From Treponema sp. UBA4232 (GTDB lineage Bacteria > Spirochaetota > Spirochaetia > Treponematales > Treponemataceae): a stretch of 13,080 bases of DNA. The DNA is taken from contig DGXM01000176.1 of the NCBI GenBank assembly GCA_002396325.1, positions 1 through 13,080 of the forward strand, in the 5' to 3' direction. Positions 7,380 to 13,080 of this stretch are shown one piece after another (within the stretch, counting starts at the first letter, position 1; each line of letters opens with the position of its first letter). Below the pieces are notes generated by a model. That model was given only the letters and a program-made list of their open reading frames with translations, was not told the origin of the DNA and made no database searches. The translations under genes and the position numbers were made by a program.

Positions 7380-7423
7380 AGGCAATTGTAAAATTCAAAC
7401 AGATTTTGCGATTGCCTTTTTTT
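7380..7423 (+). terminator. Rho-independent terminator after the MMPL gene
   Basis: AGGCAAT (7380-7386) pairs perfectly with ATTGCCT (7411-7417), with extra A/T pairing possible inside the loop, and a run of seven T (7417-7423) follows. It begins eight bases after the MMPL stop codon. The following stretch to 7458 is AT-rich with no gene. Confidence 0.85.
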
Positions 7424-7458
7424 ATTGAAACTTTTTTTATTTTTTAGTGGGTAACCAC

Positions 7459-7487
7459 TTGACTAAATATTTAATTTCGGATATTAT
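7459..7487 (+). promoter_or_regulatory. Promoter of the tRNA-Lys gene
   Basis: TTGACT (7459-7464), 17 bases, TATTAT (7482-7487). A small inverted repeat AGTGG-GTAA-CCACT (7446-7459) abuts the -35 box, and a second one, TTCAT/ATGAA (7496-7510), lies at the expected start of transcription, about 28 bases before the mature tRNA. Confidence 0.65.
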
Positions 7488-7522
7488 ATTTATACTTCAT
7501 GCATGATGAATGTGTGAACGAT

Positions 7523-7595
7523 GGGCTACTAGCTCAGTAGGTAGAGCAACGCCCTTTTAAGGCGTGGGTCTGCGGTTCGAATCCGCAGTAGCTCA
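7523..7595 (+). tRNA. tRNA-Lys (anticodon UUU)
   Basis: A full cloverleaf can be drawn in 73 bases. The acceptor GGGCTAC (7523-7529) pairs with GTAGCTC (7588-7594), with one G-T wobble, and the discriminator is A7595. The D arm is GCTCAGTAGGTAGAGC. The anticodon arm is ACGCC-CTTTTAA-GGCGT, giving anticodon TTT. A five-base variable loop is followed by a T arm TGCGG-TTCGAAT-CCGCA. The bases after the discriminator are TTA, so CCA is not encoded and must be added by the CCA enzyme. The gene stands alone with its own promoter and terminator. Confidence 0.96.
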
Positions 7596-7600
7596 TTAAG

Positions 7601-7631
7601 GCATCCGGTTCAGACTGGATGCTTTTTTTTT
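7601..7631 (+). terminator. Rho-independent terminator of the tRNA-Lys unit
   Basis: GCATCCGG (7601-7608) pairs with CTGGATGC (7615-7622), eight pairs including one G-T, around the loop TTCAGA, followed by nine T (7623-7631). It starts five bases after the tRNA. Confidence 0.92.
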
Positions 7632-7633
7632 CT

Positions 7634-7652
7634 GTTGAGCCTCTCCGACAGG
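7634..7652 (+). repeat. Possible dispersed intergenic element containing GTTGAGCCT
   Basis: GTTGAGCCTCTC at 7634-7645 matches GTTGAGCCTGTC at 13049-13060 in 11 of 12 bases, and both lie in the gap just after a transcription unit. Here it continues into CGACAGG. Two copies in 13 kb do not prove a repeat family. Confidence 0.3.
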
Positions 7653-7681
7653 TTGTAAAAATCATCAAAAAATTATATAAT
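7653..7681 (+). promoter_or_regulatory. Candidate promoter for pta
   Basis: TTGTAA (7653-7658), 17 bases, TATAAT (7676-7681). The predicted start is near 7688, about 300 bases before the pta start codon. It is the best promoter-like sequence in the gap between the tRNA terminator and pta. Confidence 0.55.
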
Positions 7682-7991
7682 ATAGAACACAATAAAAGGG
7701 AGTCTCTGAAAACATCAGTTTTTGCAAAATGCTTACGCTGCATATCAAGAAATGACTTTGGGACTGTCAACGTAATTCTCTGGAAACTTCGTTGAGAGTA
7801 CAAGCCAAACGCGATATTTTAAGTCCTTCTCTATTTAAGGACCTGAAATCCGTCAGCATTCCAAAGTTTACCGAAGGTAAAACGGTCTCTGCAAAGTGAT
7901 TTTTTAGAGATGCCCAAAAATAAATCCAAGGGAAATGCCGTATTTTACACACACAGGGCAAAAGTCGGTAATCCCCTATCAGAGGTTTCAG

Positions 7992-9026
7992 ATGAATTTT
8001 GTTGAGGAAATGAAAAAAAAGGCCAGGGAATATCAGAACTCTCTGGTTCTTCCAGAAGGAACTGAAGAGCGCACAGTTGTCGCAGCCGCAAAAATAGTTG
8101 AAGAAAAACTTGCCGGAGAAGTGATTCTGCTTGGAAAAAAAGACGAGATTGAGAAAGTCGCCGCTGCAAAAAATGTTTCACTCAACGGCATCAAGACAAT
8201 CAATCCTGCTGATTCAGAATGGCTTGATGATTTCGGAAAGGAATATTTCGAACTCCGCAAGGATAAAATCAACAAAAAGACAGGTCAGCCCGAAGTCACA
8301 CCGGAAAGCGCACGTGAATACATATTGAAAGATCCACTGAGTTTCGGAGCAATGATGGTACGCACAGGAAAGGCAGACGCAATGGTTTCAGGAGCACTTT
8401 CAGCAACAGCAGACCTTCTTCGCGCCGGACTCAAAATCATCAAGACAGCACCGGGCACGAGCACAGCTTCTTCCTGCTTTGTCATGGACACACACAACGC
8501 AAAATGGGGAAAAGACGGGTATATGATTTTTGCAGACTGTGCAGTAAACCCCACTCCCACAGCGGAACAGCTTGCCGACATCGCGGTTGATTCAGCAAAA
8601 TCCTGCCGGGAACTTCTTGGAGCAGAACCCGCCGTTGCAATGCTTTCTTTCTCATCAAAAGGAAGCGGAGGAAAACTTCCCGACGTGCTTAAAGTGCAGG
8701 ATGCCGTTAAACTCGCACACGAAAAGGCTCCAGACCTTCTTCTCGACGGTGAACTTCAGGCAGACGCATCATTGGTTCCCGAAGTCACAGCCAGAAAGGC
8801 ACCCGGCTCACCCATTACAGGCAAAGTGAATACTCTTGTTTTCCCAAGCCTCGAAGCCGGAAATATCGGATACAAGTTGGTTCAGCGTTTTGCAGGTGCA
8901 GATGCATACGGTCCCATTCTTCAGGGATTTGCAAAACCAATCAGCGATTTGAGCCGCGGCTGCACAAGCGATGAAATTGTCGTGACTTGCGCAATCACAC
9001 TTGTTCAGGCCGGAGCAAAAAAATAA
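7992..9026 (+). CDS. pta: Phosphate acetyltransferase
   Basis: This 344-residue cytoplasmic enzyme interconverts acetyl-CoA plus phosphate and acetyl phosphate plus CoA. With acetate kinase it makes ATP and acetate in fermenting bacteria. The sequence spans one PTA_PTB domain of the usual short-form length. It has the N-terminal LVLPEGTEERT, the KADAMVSGALSATADLLRAG region, GTSTASSCFVMD, and the C-terminal GADAYGPILQGFAKPISDLS motif followed by RGC. No N-terminal regulatory domain of the long E. coli type is present. The start at 7992 (MNFVEEMKKK) has AGAGGT at 7981-7986; an in-frame ATG at 7935 would add 19 residues unlike the family. No acetate kinase gene is in the window, so pta appears to be a single-gene unit between its own promoter region and a terminator. 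Confidence 0.95.
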   Translation: MNFVEEMKKKAREYQNSLVLPEGTEERTVVAAAKIVEEKLAGEVILLGKKDEIEKVAAAKNVSLNGIKTINPADSEWLDDFGKEYFELRKDKINKKTGQPEVTPESAREYILKDPLSFGAMMVRTGKADAMVSGALSATADLLRAGLKIIKTAPGTSTASSCFVMDTHNAKWGKDGYMIFADCAVNPTPTAEQLADIAVDSAKSCRELLGAEPAVAMLSFSSKGSGGKLPDVLKVQDAVKLAHEKAPDLLLDGELQADASLVPEVTARKAPGSPITGKVNTLVFPSLEAGNIGYKLVQRFAGADAYGPILQGFAKPISDLSRGCTSDEIVVTCAITLVQAGAKK

Positions 9027-9076
9027 TCAATTTTGGAATTCAAACATTCCGGAAACTTCCTACAGTAAAAAAACAG

Positions 9077-9105
9077 GCCGTCTCCATTTTTGAAGGCGGC
9101 TTTTT
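9077..9105 (+). terminator. Rho-independent terminator after pta
   Basis: GCCGTCT (9077-9083) pairs with AGGCGGC (9094-9100), seven pairs including one T-G, followed by TTTTT (9101-9105). It lies about 50 bases after the pta stop and just before the ribosome binding site of the next gene. I see no clear promoter between it and the CapA-family gene, so that gene may depend on read-through or on a promoter I cannot recognise. Confidence 0.8.
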
Positions 9106-9123
9106 CCGAGGAGCATGAGCTTT

Positions 9124-10401
9124 ATGAAAGTCACTTTACAATCAAACAGACTCTTTGCAGATTTGACTCTTATGCTCCTGTTTGTCTCGTCTTTTTTTCT
9201 TTTCTCCTGCGCCACAAACTCACAGGCGGAAGAGACTGAACGAGAAAGAGAGAGAGAGAGACTTGAGGCAGAATACAAAACATTCCGAGAGACACACTTT
9301 GAAGACGGAAGCCCCATCCTCACGAAAGACACTGTATTTGAAGGCACAGACTCCCTCCTCGTCACATTCGCAGGAGACATTATGGCTCACAAACCCAACT
9401 GGGCGCGTGGACATTACGATGAAATCTACGAAGACATTGCATCCGAACTTCAGGAAAGCGACCTTGCATTTGCAAATATGGAAACTCCCGTCTGCGATTC
9501 ACGGGACTACTCCACCTACCCCGAATTCAACGTGCATCACGAATATGTGGAAGCCGCAATCAGAGCGGGATTCAATGTGTTCAGCCTTTCAAACAACCAC
9601 ACCAACGACCAAGGACTCACAGGCATAAAAGCCACAAAAGCATGGTTCGATAAAAAAAGAGAAACGACAAAAGATTCAGAACGTCCTGTATACGCAGCGG
9701 GTCTAAAGCAGGATTCCGACGGTCCACTTTCATATGAAGTAATTGAGAAAAACGGATGGACAATCCTCTACGCGGCGATAACAGAAATCTTAAACACACC
9801 GAACAGTTCATCTTACATTGACTATATCGCACCCTCGAAAAAAGCAAGGGCCGCTTTCATACAGGAAATAAAACAGATTCAGGAAAAAAATCCTCACGAC
9901 CTTTTTGTTTTGAGTGTACACTGCTCCGAGCCTGAATACATTCTTACTGTGAAAGAGTCGCAGAAAAATTATTACTTCGAACTTCTGGATGCAGGGGTCG
10001 ATGTTGTGTGGGTAAATCATCCTCACGTTTCAAAATACTGGGAAATTGTTCCAGACGAAAACAATGTTCCACGCAAGCTCATTTTTTATTCGATGGGAAA
10101 CACAATCAGTGCACAGAGGACAAATCCAAGTTGGAATGCTCCTGAAACCAACAGGGATTACACAGGCGAAGGCTATATGGCGCAGGTGAGGTTTCAAAAA
10201 GAAACTGACGGAGTGCGCATTGTACATCTGAACCCGATTCTTATCACAACATATATAACACCAAACGGTCTTTATGTCATAAAGGTTTTAAACGACAATT
10301 TAATTGAGACATTAAAAGACGAATCTCCAAGATGGTCAGCCTACCTTGCGGAGAGAAAAAAATTAATGGAAAAAATCACAGGAAAGGTCACATGGCGATA
10401 G
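9124..10401 (+). CDS. CapA-family (PGA_cap) lipoprotein
   Basis: This 425-residue envelope protein has a lipoprotein signal peptide ending LFSC-A with Cys29 as the likely lipidated residue, an Arg/Glu-repeat linker (39-46) and a CapA/PgsA-type metallophosphoesterase-like domain. Family motifs are TFAGDIM (81-87), ANMETPVC, LSNNHTNDQG (near 155), VNHPHV (near 298) and YSMGNT. In the HWG-EY position of the family it has HCSEPEY, so an active-site residue may differ. CapA proteins act in poly-gamma-glutamate capsule export or anchoring, but many genomes carry copies with no capsule operon, as here, so the role is open. AGGAG (9109-9113) is one base from an ATG at 9115 but ten bases from the ATG at 9124; I prefer 9124, although 9115 would add only three residues. 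It overlaps the helicase gene by ten bases. Confidence 0.82.
   Translation: MKVTLQSNRLFADLTLMLLFVSSFFLFSCATNSQAEETERERERERLEAEYKTFRETHFEDGSPILTKDTVFEGTDSLLVTFAGDIMAHKPNWARGHYDEIYEDIASELQESDLAFANMETPVCDSRDYSTYPEFNVHHEYVEAAIRAGFNVFSLSNNHTNDQGLTGIKATKAWFDKKRETTKDSERPVYAAGLKQDSDGPLSYEVIEKNGWTILYAAITEILNTPNSSSYIDYIAPSKKARAAFIQEIKQIQEKNPHDLFVLSVHCSEPEYILTVKESQKNYYFELLDAGVDVVWVNHPHVSKYWEIVPDENNVPRKLIFYSMGNTISAQRTNPSWNAPETNRDYTGEGYMAQVRFQKETDGVRIVHLNPILITTYITPNGLYVIKVLNDNLIETLKDESPRWSAYLAERKKLMEKITGKVTWR
9247..9261 (+). repeat. Dinucleotide (AG)7 tract inside the CapA-family gene
   Basis: Seven perfect AG units plus one A, encoding the alternating Arg-Glu stretch just after the lipidation site. Gain or loss of one unit would shift the frame and remove the whole catalytic domain; three units would add or remove two residues. 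Confidence 0.8.
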
Positions 10402-13013
10402 ACTACAAAAATCTACCTGTATACGCGCAGAAAGGGCGTATTCTTGAAGCATTGGAACACAATCAAGTTATTGTTGTGCAAAGTCCAACAGGAAGTGGAA
10501 AAACCACACAGCTTCCCGTAATTCTGCATGAGGCGGGATATTCACAGAACGGAATCATAGCCGTCACGCAGCCCAGACGAATTGCAGCACTCAGCGTAAG
10601 CGAATTCATTTCAAAGCAGCTCAAAACAAAATACCCGGGACTCGTGGGATATAAATTCCGCTTTGAAGACAAAACCGATTCAAGCACGAAAATCAAAATT
10701 ATGACCGACGGAATCCTGCTGCAGGAAATGAAACTCGATCCATGGATGAGCAAGTATTCAGTCATTATGGTTGATGAAGCTCACGAACGCAGCCTGAACA
10801 TAGACTTTGTGTTAGGACTCTTGAAACGCATTCTTGAAGTAAGAAAAGATTTCAAAGTGATTGTCAGTTCTGCCACAATGAACGCGGAGGCATTCAGCAC
10901 TTATTTCGGAGGATGCCCCATCGTTTCCATAGCCACGCAGATTTACCCGGTTGCAATGGTCTACGATCCGCCGGCAATTGCAGCCACAACAACATCGGAA
11001 GCAGGTTGCGATGCCCTTATATCGAAAATCGAAAGCACGATTGACCGTGTATTGGACAACCACGATTCAGGCGACATCCTCGTTTTTCTTCCGGGCGAAA
11101 AAATCATCAAAGACACAATGCAGCGTCTTCTGAATGCACCGTTCAAAAACAAAATCCATATTGTGCCCCTTTACGGACGCCTCCCAAAAGAAGAACAGGA
11201 AAAAGTCTTCAACAATGCGCCTTTTGGAAAAAAGAAAGTCGTGTTGAGCACAAATATAGCAGAAACTTCCGTAACAATAAACGGAATCACCACGGTTATT
11301 GATTCGGGACTTGCAAAACTCAATTTCTACAGTCCGAAGACCTTTACTTCAAGCCTAAATGAAACGCCTGTAAGCCGGGCATCCTGCAATCAGCGCAGAG
11401 GTCGTGCCGGTCGTACTTGTCCAGGCACATGCTACAGACTTTATTCCCGCGAGGATTTTGAGTCGAGACAGGAATACACCACAGAAGAAATCTACCGTAC
11501 GGATTTGAGTGAAGTCGTCCTGCGTATGGCGGAACTCGGCATCACCGATTTTGAAAAATTCAATTTCATTTCGCCACCCGGTCACGAAGGACTTGTCGGA
11601 GCCGTACAGACTCTTAACATGCTCAAGGCCATTGAAAGCGACGGCACATTGAGCAAGATTGGAAAACTGATGGTGGAATTCCCGCTTGAACCCCGTGTGA
11701 GCCGCATAATCGTGGAAAGCATTTTGTATTACCCCGGTGTCTTGGAGGAAGTGCTGATTGCATCTGCTTTCTTGAGTGCACAGTCCCCGTTTGTACTCCC
11801 CGTCGGAGAGGAGATGGATGCACGTCAGGCCCACCACGCATTCAGGGACATTCAGGGAGATTTCGTGAGTTATGTGAAATTATACCGGACTTACGTTTCC
11901 ATGAACAACAAAGAGAGATTCTGCAAAAACAATTATCTTGACGACAAAGTGATGGCAGAGATAGACAACATCAAGCAGCAGCTGGAGGAGATTGTTTCAA
12001 AAAGGCTTCAAATGCCCATTACTTCCGGCGGCAGCATGGACGACTACATTTGCTGTATTGCAAGCGGAATGATTCAGTTTGTGTGTGTGCGCGAAGGAAG
12101 GGAAAGCTACAGGAGTCTAACCGCAGACCATATTTCCCTTCACCCGGGCTCTTCAATGTTCCACATGAATCCTCTTTACATTGTGGCAGGGGAGATTGTG
12201 CGTACCAGCCGAATGTTTGCAATGAGCGTTTCTCCACTCACAAAAGACCAGCTTGCAAAAATAGACAGTGGGCTCGAAGCTCAACTCAATATGCTCAGGA
12301 AACAGAAAAGAAGTCTCACCGGCAACCTTGAATATTCGGGAAGCAATTTCAGGGATTCAAAGGAAAAAGTCGGAAAAGATGACTCGAAGTTCGGTGGAAA
12401 GGCAAACAAAAAAGACAAGGCCGAAAAGAAAAACAGTGAAAATGAAATCAGTTTCGGCAGACAGACTTTCAGCATAGCAAAAGTGAAAGGAAAGAAAAAT
12501 GTCGTTCTTCCACTTGACAGTCTCGTGCTTGCTGCAAAAGAAGAAAAGAATGAAAATCTTCTGGCCACAATCGGAGCGATGAAAGGTTCTGTAAGAATGA
12601 AAAGCGGCTACACTCTGATGAACGGGGAGAAACTTGAACTCATAATAAAAGTTGCAAAGGCTCTTGATTTGACTCCGATTTCAGAAAAAGATTGGCCGAG
12701 AAAAATGAACATCAACATCAATGATCCTGAAAAGGGCGACGAAAATCTGGAGACTCTGGTTTCCACATTGGACTGCATTATGCACGTCACAATCTCGAAG
12801 AGCTCTTCAAAAGAGATGGGTTTCATCTGTCTTTTCACGGACGGAAACGGAACGTACTGGTTCAAAGTGTCACGGGGATTCACAACCGCATTGAACGAAA
12901 CTCTCTCTTCGCTCGAAAAAATGATTGACGATGCAAGCGAACGAAATCTGGGATTTGAACAAAAGGAAAAAATCAACTCGCTGTACAGAGTGTTGAACGG
13001 AATGTATGAATAA
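10392..13013 (+). CDS. hrpA: DEAH-box ATP-dependent RNA helicase, HrpA-like
   Basis: This 873-residue cytoplasmic helicase has all the DEAH motifs in order: GSGKT at 34-38, TQPRRIAA at 59-66, TDGILLQE near 105-112, DEAH at 128-131, SAT at 160-162, STNIAETSVTINGI at 286-299 and QRRGRAGR at 334-341. HA2 and OB-type regions follow to about residue 640. Then come a basic, low-complexity linker (about 650-690, rich in Lys, Asp and Ser) and a C-terminal region of about 180 residues that I do not recognise. E. coli HrpA is about 1300 residues and HrpB about 800, so this is an intermediate form. HrpA proteins act on RNA, for example in rescuing stalled ribosomes. The start at 10392 (MAIDYKNLP) has AGGAAAGG at 10380-10387 and overlaps the CapA gene by ten bases. 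The symbol is by family. Confidence 0.88.
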   Translation: MAIDYKNLPVYAQKGRILEALEHNQVIVVQSPTGSGKTTQLPVILHEAGYSQNGIIAVTQPRRIAALSVSEFISKQLKTKYPGLVGYKFRFEDKTDSSTKIKIMTDGILLQEMKLDPWMSKYSVIMVDEAHERSLNIDFVLGLLKRILEVRKDFKVIVSSATMNAEAFSTYFGGCPIVSIATQIYPVAMVYDPPAIAATTTSEAGCDALISKIESTIDRVLDNHDSGDILVFLPGEKIIKDTMQRLLNAPFKNKIHIVPLYGRLPKEEQEKVFNNAPFGKKKVVLSTNIAETSVTINGITTVIDSGLAKLNFYSPKTFTSSLNETPVSRASCNQRRGRAGRTCPGTCYRLYSREDFESRQEYTTEEIYRTDLSEVVLRMAELGITDFEKFNFISPPGHEGLVGAVQTLNMLKAIESDGTLSKIGKLMVEFPLEPRVSRIIVESILYYPGVLEEVLIASAFLSAQSPFVLPVGEEMDARQAHHAFRDIQGDFVSYVKLYRTYVSMNNKERFCKNNYLDDKVMAEIDNIKQQLEEIVSKRLQMPITSGGSMDDYICCIASGMIQFVCVREGRESYRSLTADHISLHPGSSMFHMNPLYIVAGEIVRTSRMFAMSVSPLTKDQLAKIDSGLEAQLNMLRKQKRSLTGNLEYSGSNFRDSKEKVGKDDSKFGGKANKKDKAEKKNSENEISFGRQTFSIAKVKGKKNVVLPLDSLVLAAKEEKNENLLATIGAMKGSVRMKSGYTLMNGEKLELIIKVAKALDLTPISEKDWPRKMNININDPEKGDENLETLVSTLDCIMHVTISKSSSKEMGFICLFTDGNGTYWFKVSRGFTTALNETLSSLEKMIDDASERNLGFEQKEKINSLYRVLNGMYE

Positions 13014-13048
13014 AAAAAAGACTGACTAAAAAGTCGGGAGTTGCGATA

Positions 13049-13060
13049 GTTGAGCCTGTC
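13049..13060 (+). repeat. Second GTTGAGCCT element, after the helicase gene
   Basis: GTTGAGCCTGTC matches 7634-7645 in 11 of 12 bases. It sits in the 67 non-coding bases after the helicase stop codon. That tail also has a short GACT/AGTC pairing (13020-13034) with a run of A before it, which would read as a weak terminator for a minus-strand gene beyond the window. Confidence 0.25.
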
Positions 13061-13080
13061 TTTGTTGTACACTACCATAA

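Larger units (their letters stand above)
7632..7991 (+). other. 360-bp gene-free stretch and probable long leader of pta
   Basis: I find no convincing gene here in any frame. The stretch begins with a GTTGAGCCT element, then a promoter (7653-7681). Further on it has a hairpin GTCCTT/AAGGAC (7823-7842), a hairpin TTTACC-GAA-GGTAAA (7867-7881) and a weak second promoter, TTGAGA (7792-7797), 17 bases, TATTTT (7815-7820). If the first promoter drives pta, the leader is about 300 nt. Two segments near 7709-7733 and 7879-7905 look like diverged copies of each other. The open minus-strand frames across the stretch have no start signals or recognisable motifs; one runs into the tRNA. A decayed gene is possible. 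Confidence 0.4.

Noticed and set aside
7730..7766. Minus-strand promoter-like sequence TTGACA, 17 bases, TGATAT
   Set aside because: The -10 box is poor and no gene or terminator follows on the minus strand; not enough to call an antisense RNA.
7534..7961. Minus-strand open frames between the tRNA and pta, one ending inside the tRNA gene
   Set aside because: One runs through the tRNA and its terminator, neither has an SD or a known motif, and their composition looks like chance. A decayed gene remains possible, so the stretch is reported as a finding instead.
7935..7991. Alternative upstream ATG for pta
   Set aside because: The added 19 residues do not resemble the family's N-terminus, whereas the ATG at 7992 has an SD and begins the conserved sequence.
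13015..13040. Terminator for the helicase gene
   Set aside because: The only pairing is GACT/AGTC with no T run after it on the + strand; at best it is a weak terminator for a minus-strand gene.
1..13080. Mobile elements, CRISPR array, phage or defence genes
   Set aside because: No transposase, integrase, regular repeat-spacer pattern or nuclease-type gene is visible on either strand.

Overview
The window is about 13 kb of a moderate-GC bacterial chromosome. Every gene I can support lies on the + strand. The protein set suggests a spirochete of the Treponema type: a HrpA-family helicase, a stand-alone phosphate acetyltransferase, a LolA-like/MMPL pair, a lipoprotein with a relaxed lipobox, and a GDP-heptose module in place of the ADP-heptose/LPS one. 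That assignment comes from protein style and gene context, not from a marker gene.

Layout. (1) 1-4241 is a sugar-nucleotide and glycosylation block. It holds an HddA-type heptose-7-phosphate kinase, a GmhA-type sedoheptulose-7-phosphate isomerase, a fusion of an HddC-type guanylyltransferase with a GmhB-type phosphatase, and a WbaZ-like family 4 glycosyltransferase. Together the first three genes would turn sedoheptulose 7-phosphate into GDP-D-glycero-alpha-D-manno-heptose, and the fourth is a candidate user of a GDP-sugar. The kinase and glycosyltransferase genes are each preceded by a nearly identical promoter whose -10 box lies only 5 or 7 bases before the ATG, so both mRNAs look leaderless. 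(2) 4257-7423 has a promoter, a roughly 100-nt structured leader, a periplasmic LolA-like protein, an overlapping 12-TM MMPL/RND protein, and a terminator. This looks like an envelope lipid or lipoprotein trafficking pair. (3) 7459-7631 is a complete tRNA-Lys(UUU) unit with its own promoter and terminator. (4) 7632-9105 has a long AT-rich leader with hairpins, then phosphate acetyltransferase and a terminator. (5) 9124-13013 holds a CapA-family lipoprotein gene that overlaps a DEAH helicase gene (HrpA-like) with an unusual basic linker and C-terminal domain. The last 67 bases are non-coding as far as I can see.

No transposon, CRISPR array, prophage or defence system is visible. The most interesting signals are the matched leaderless promoters on the heptose/glycosyltransferase genes, the compact GDP-heptose pathway with a fused enzyme, the structured lolA leader with the SD partly in a hairpin, a (GA)7 tract inside the CapA lipoprotein gene, and the unexplained 360-bp stretch before pta.
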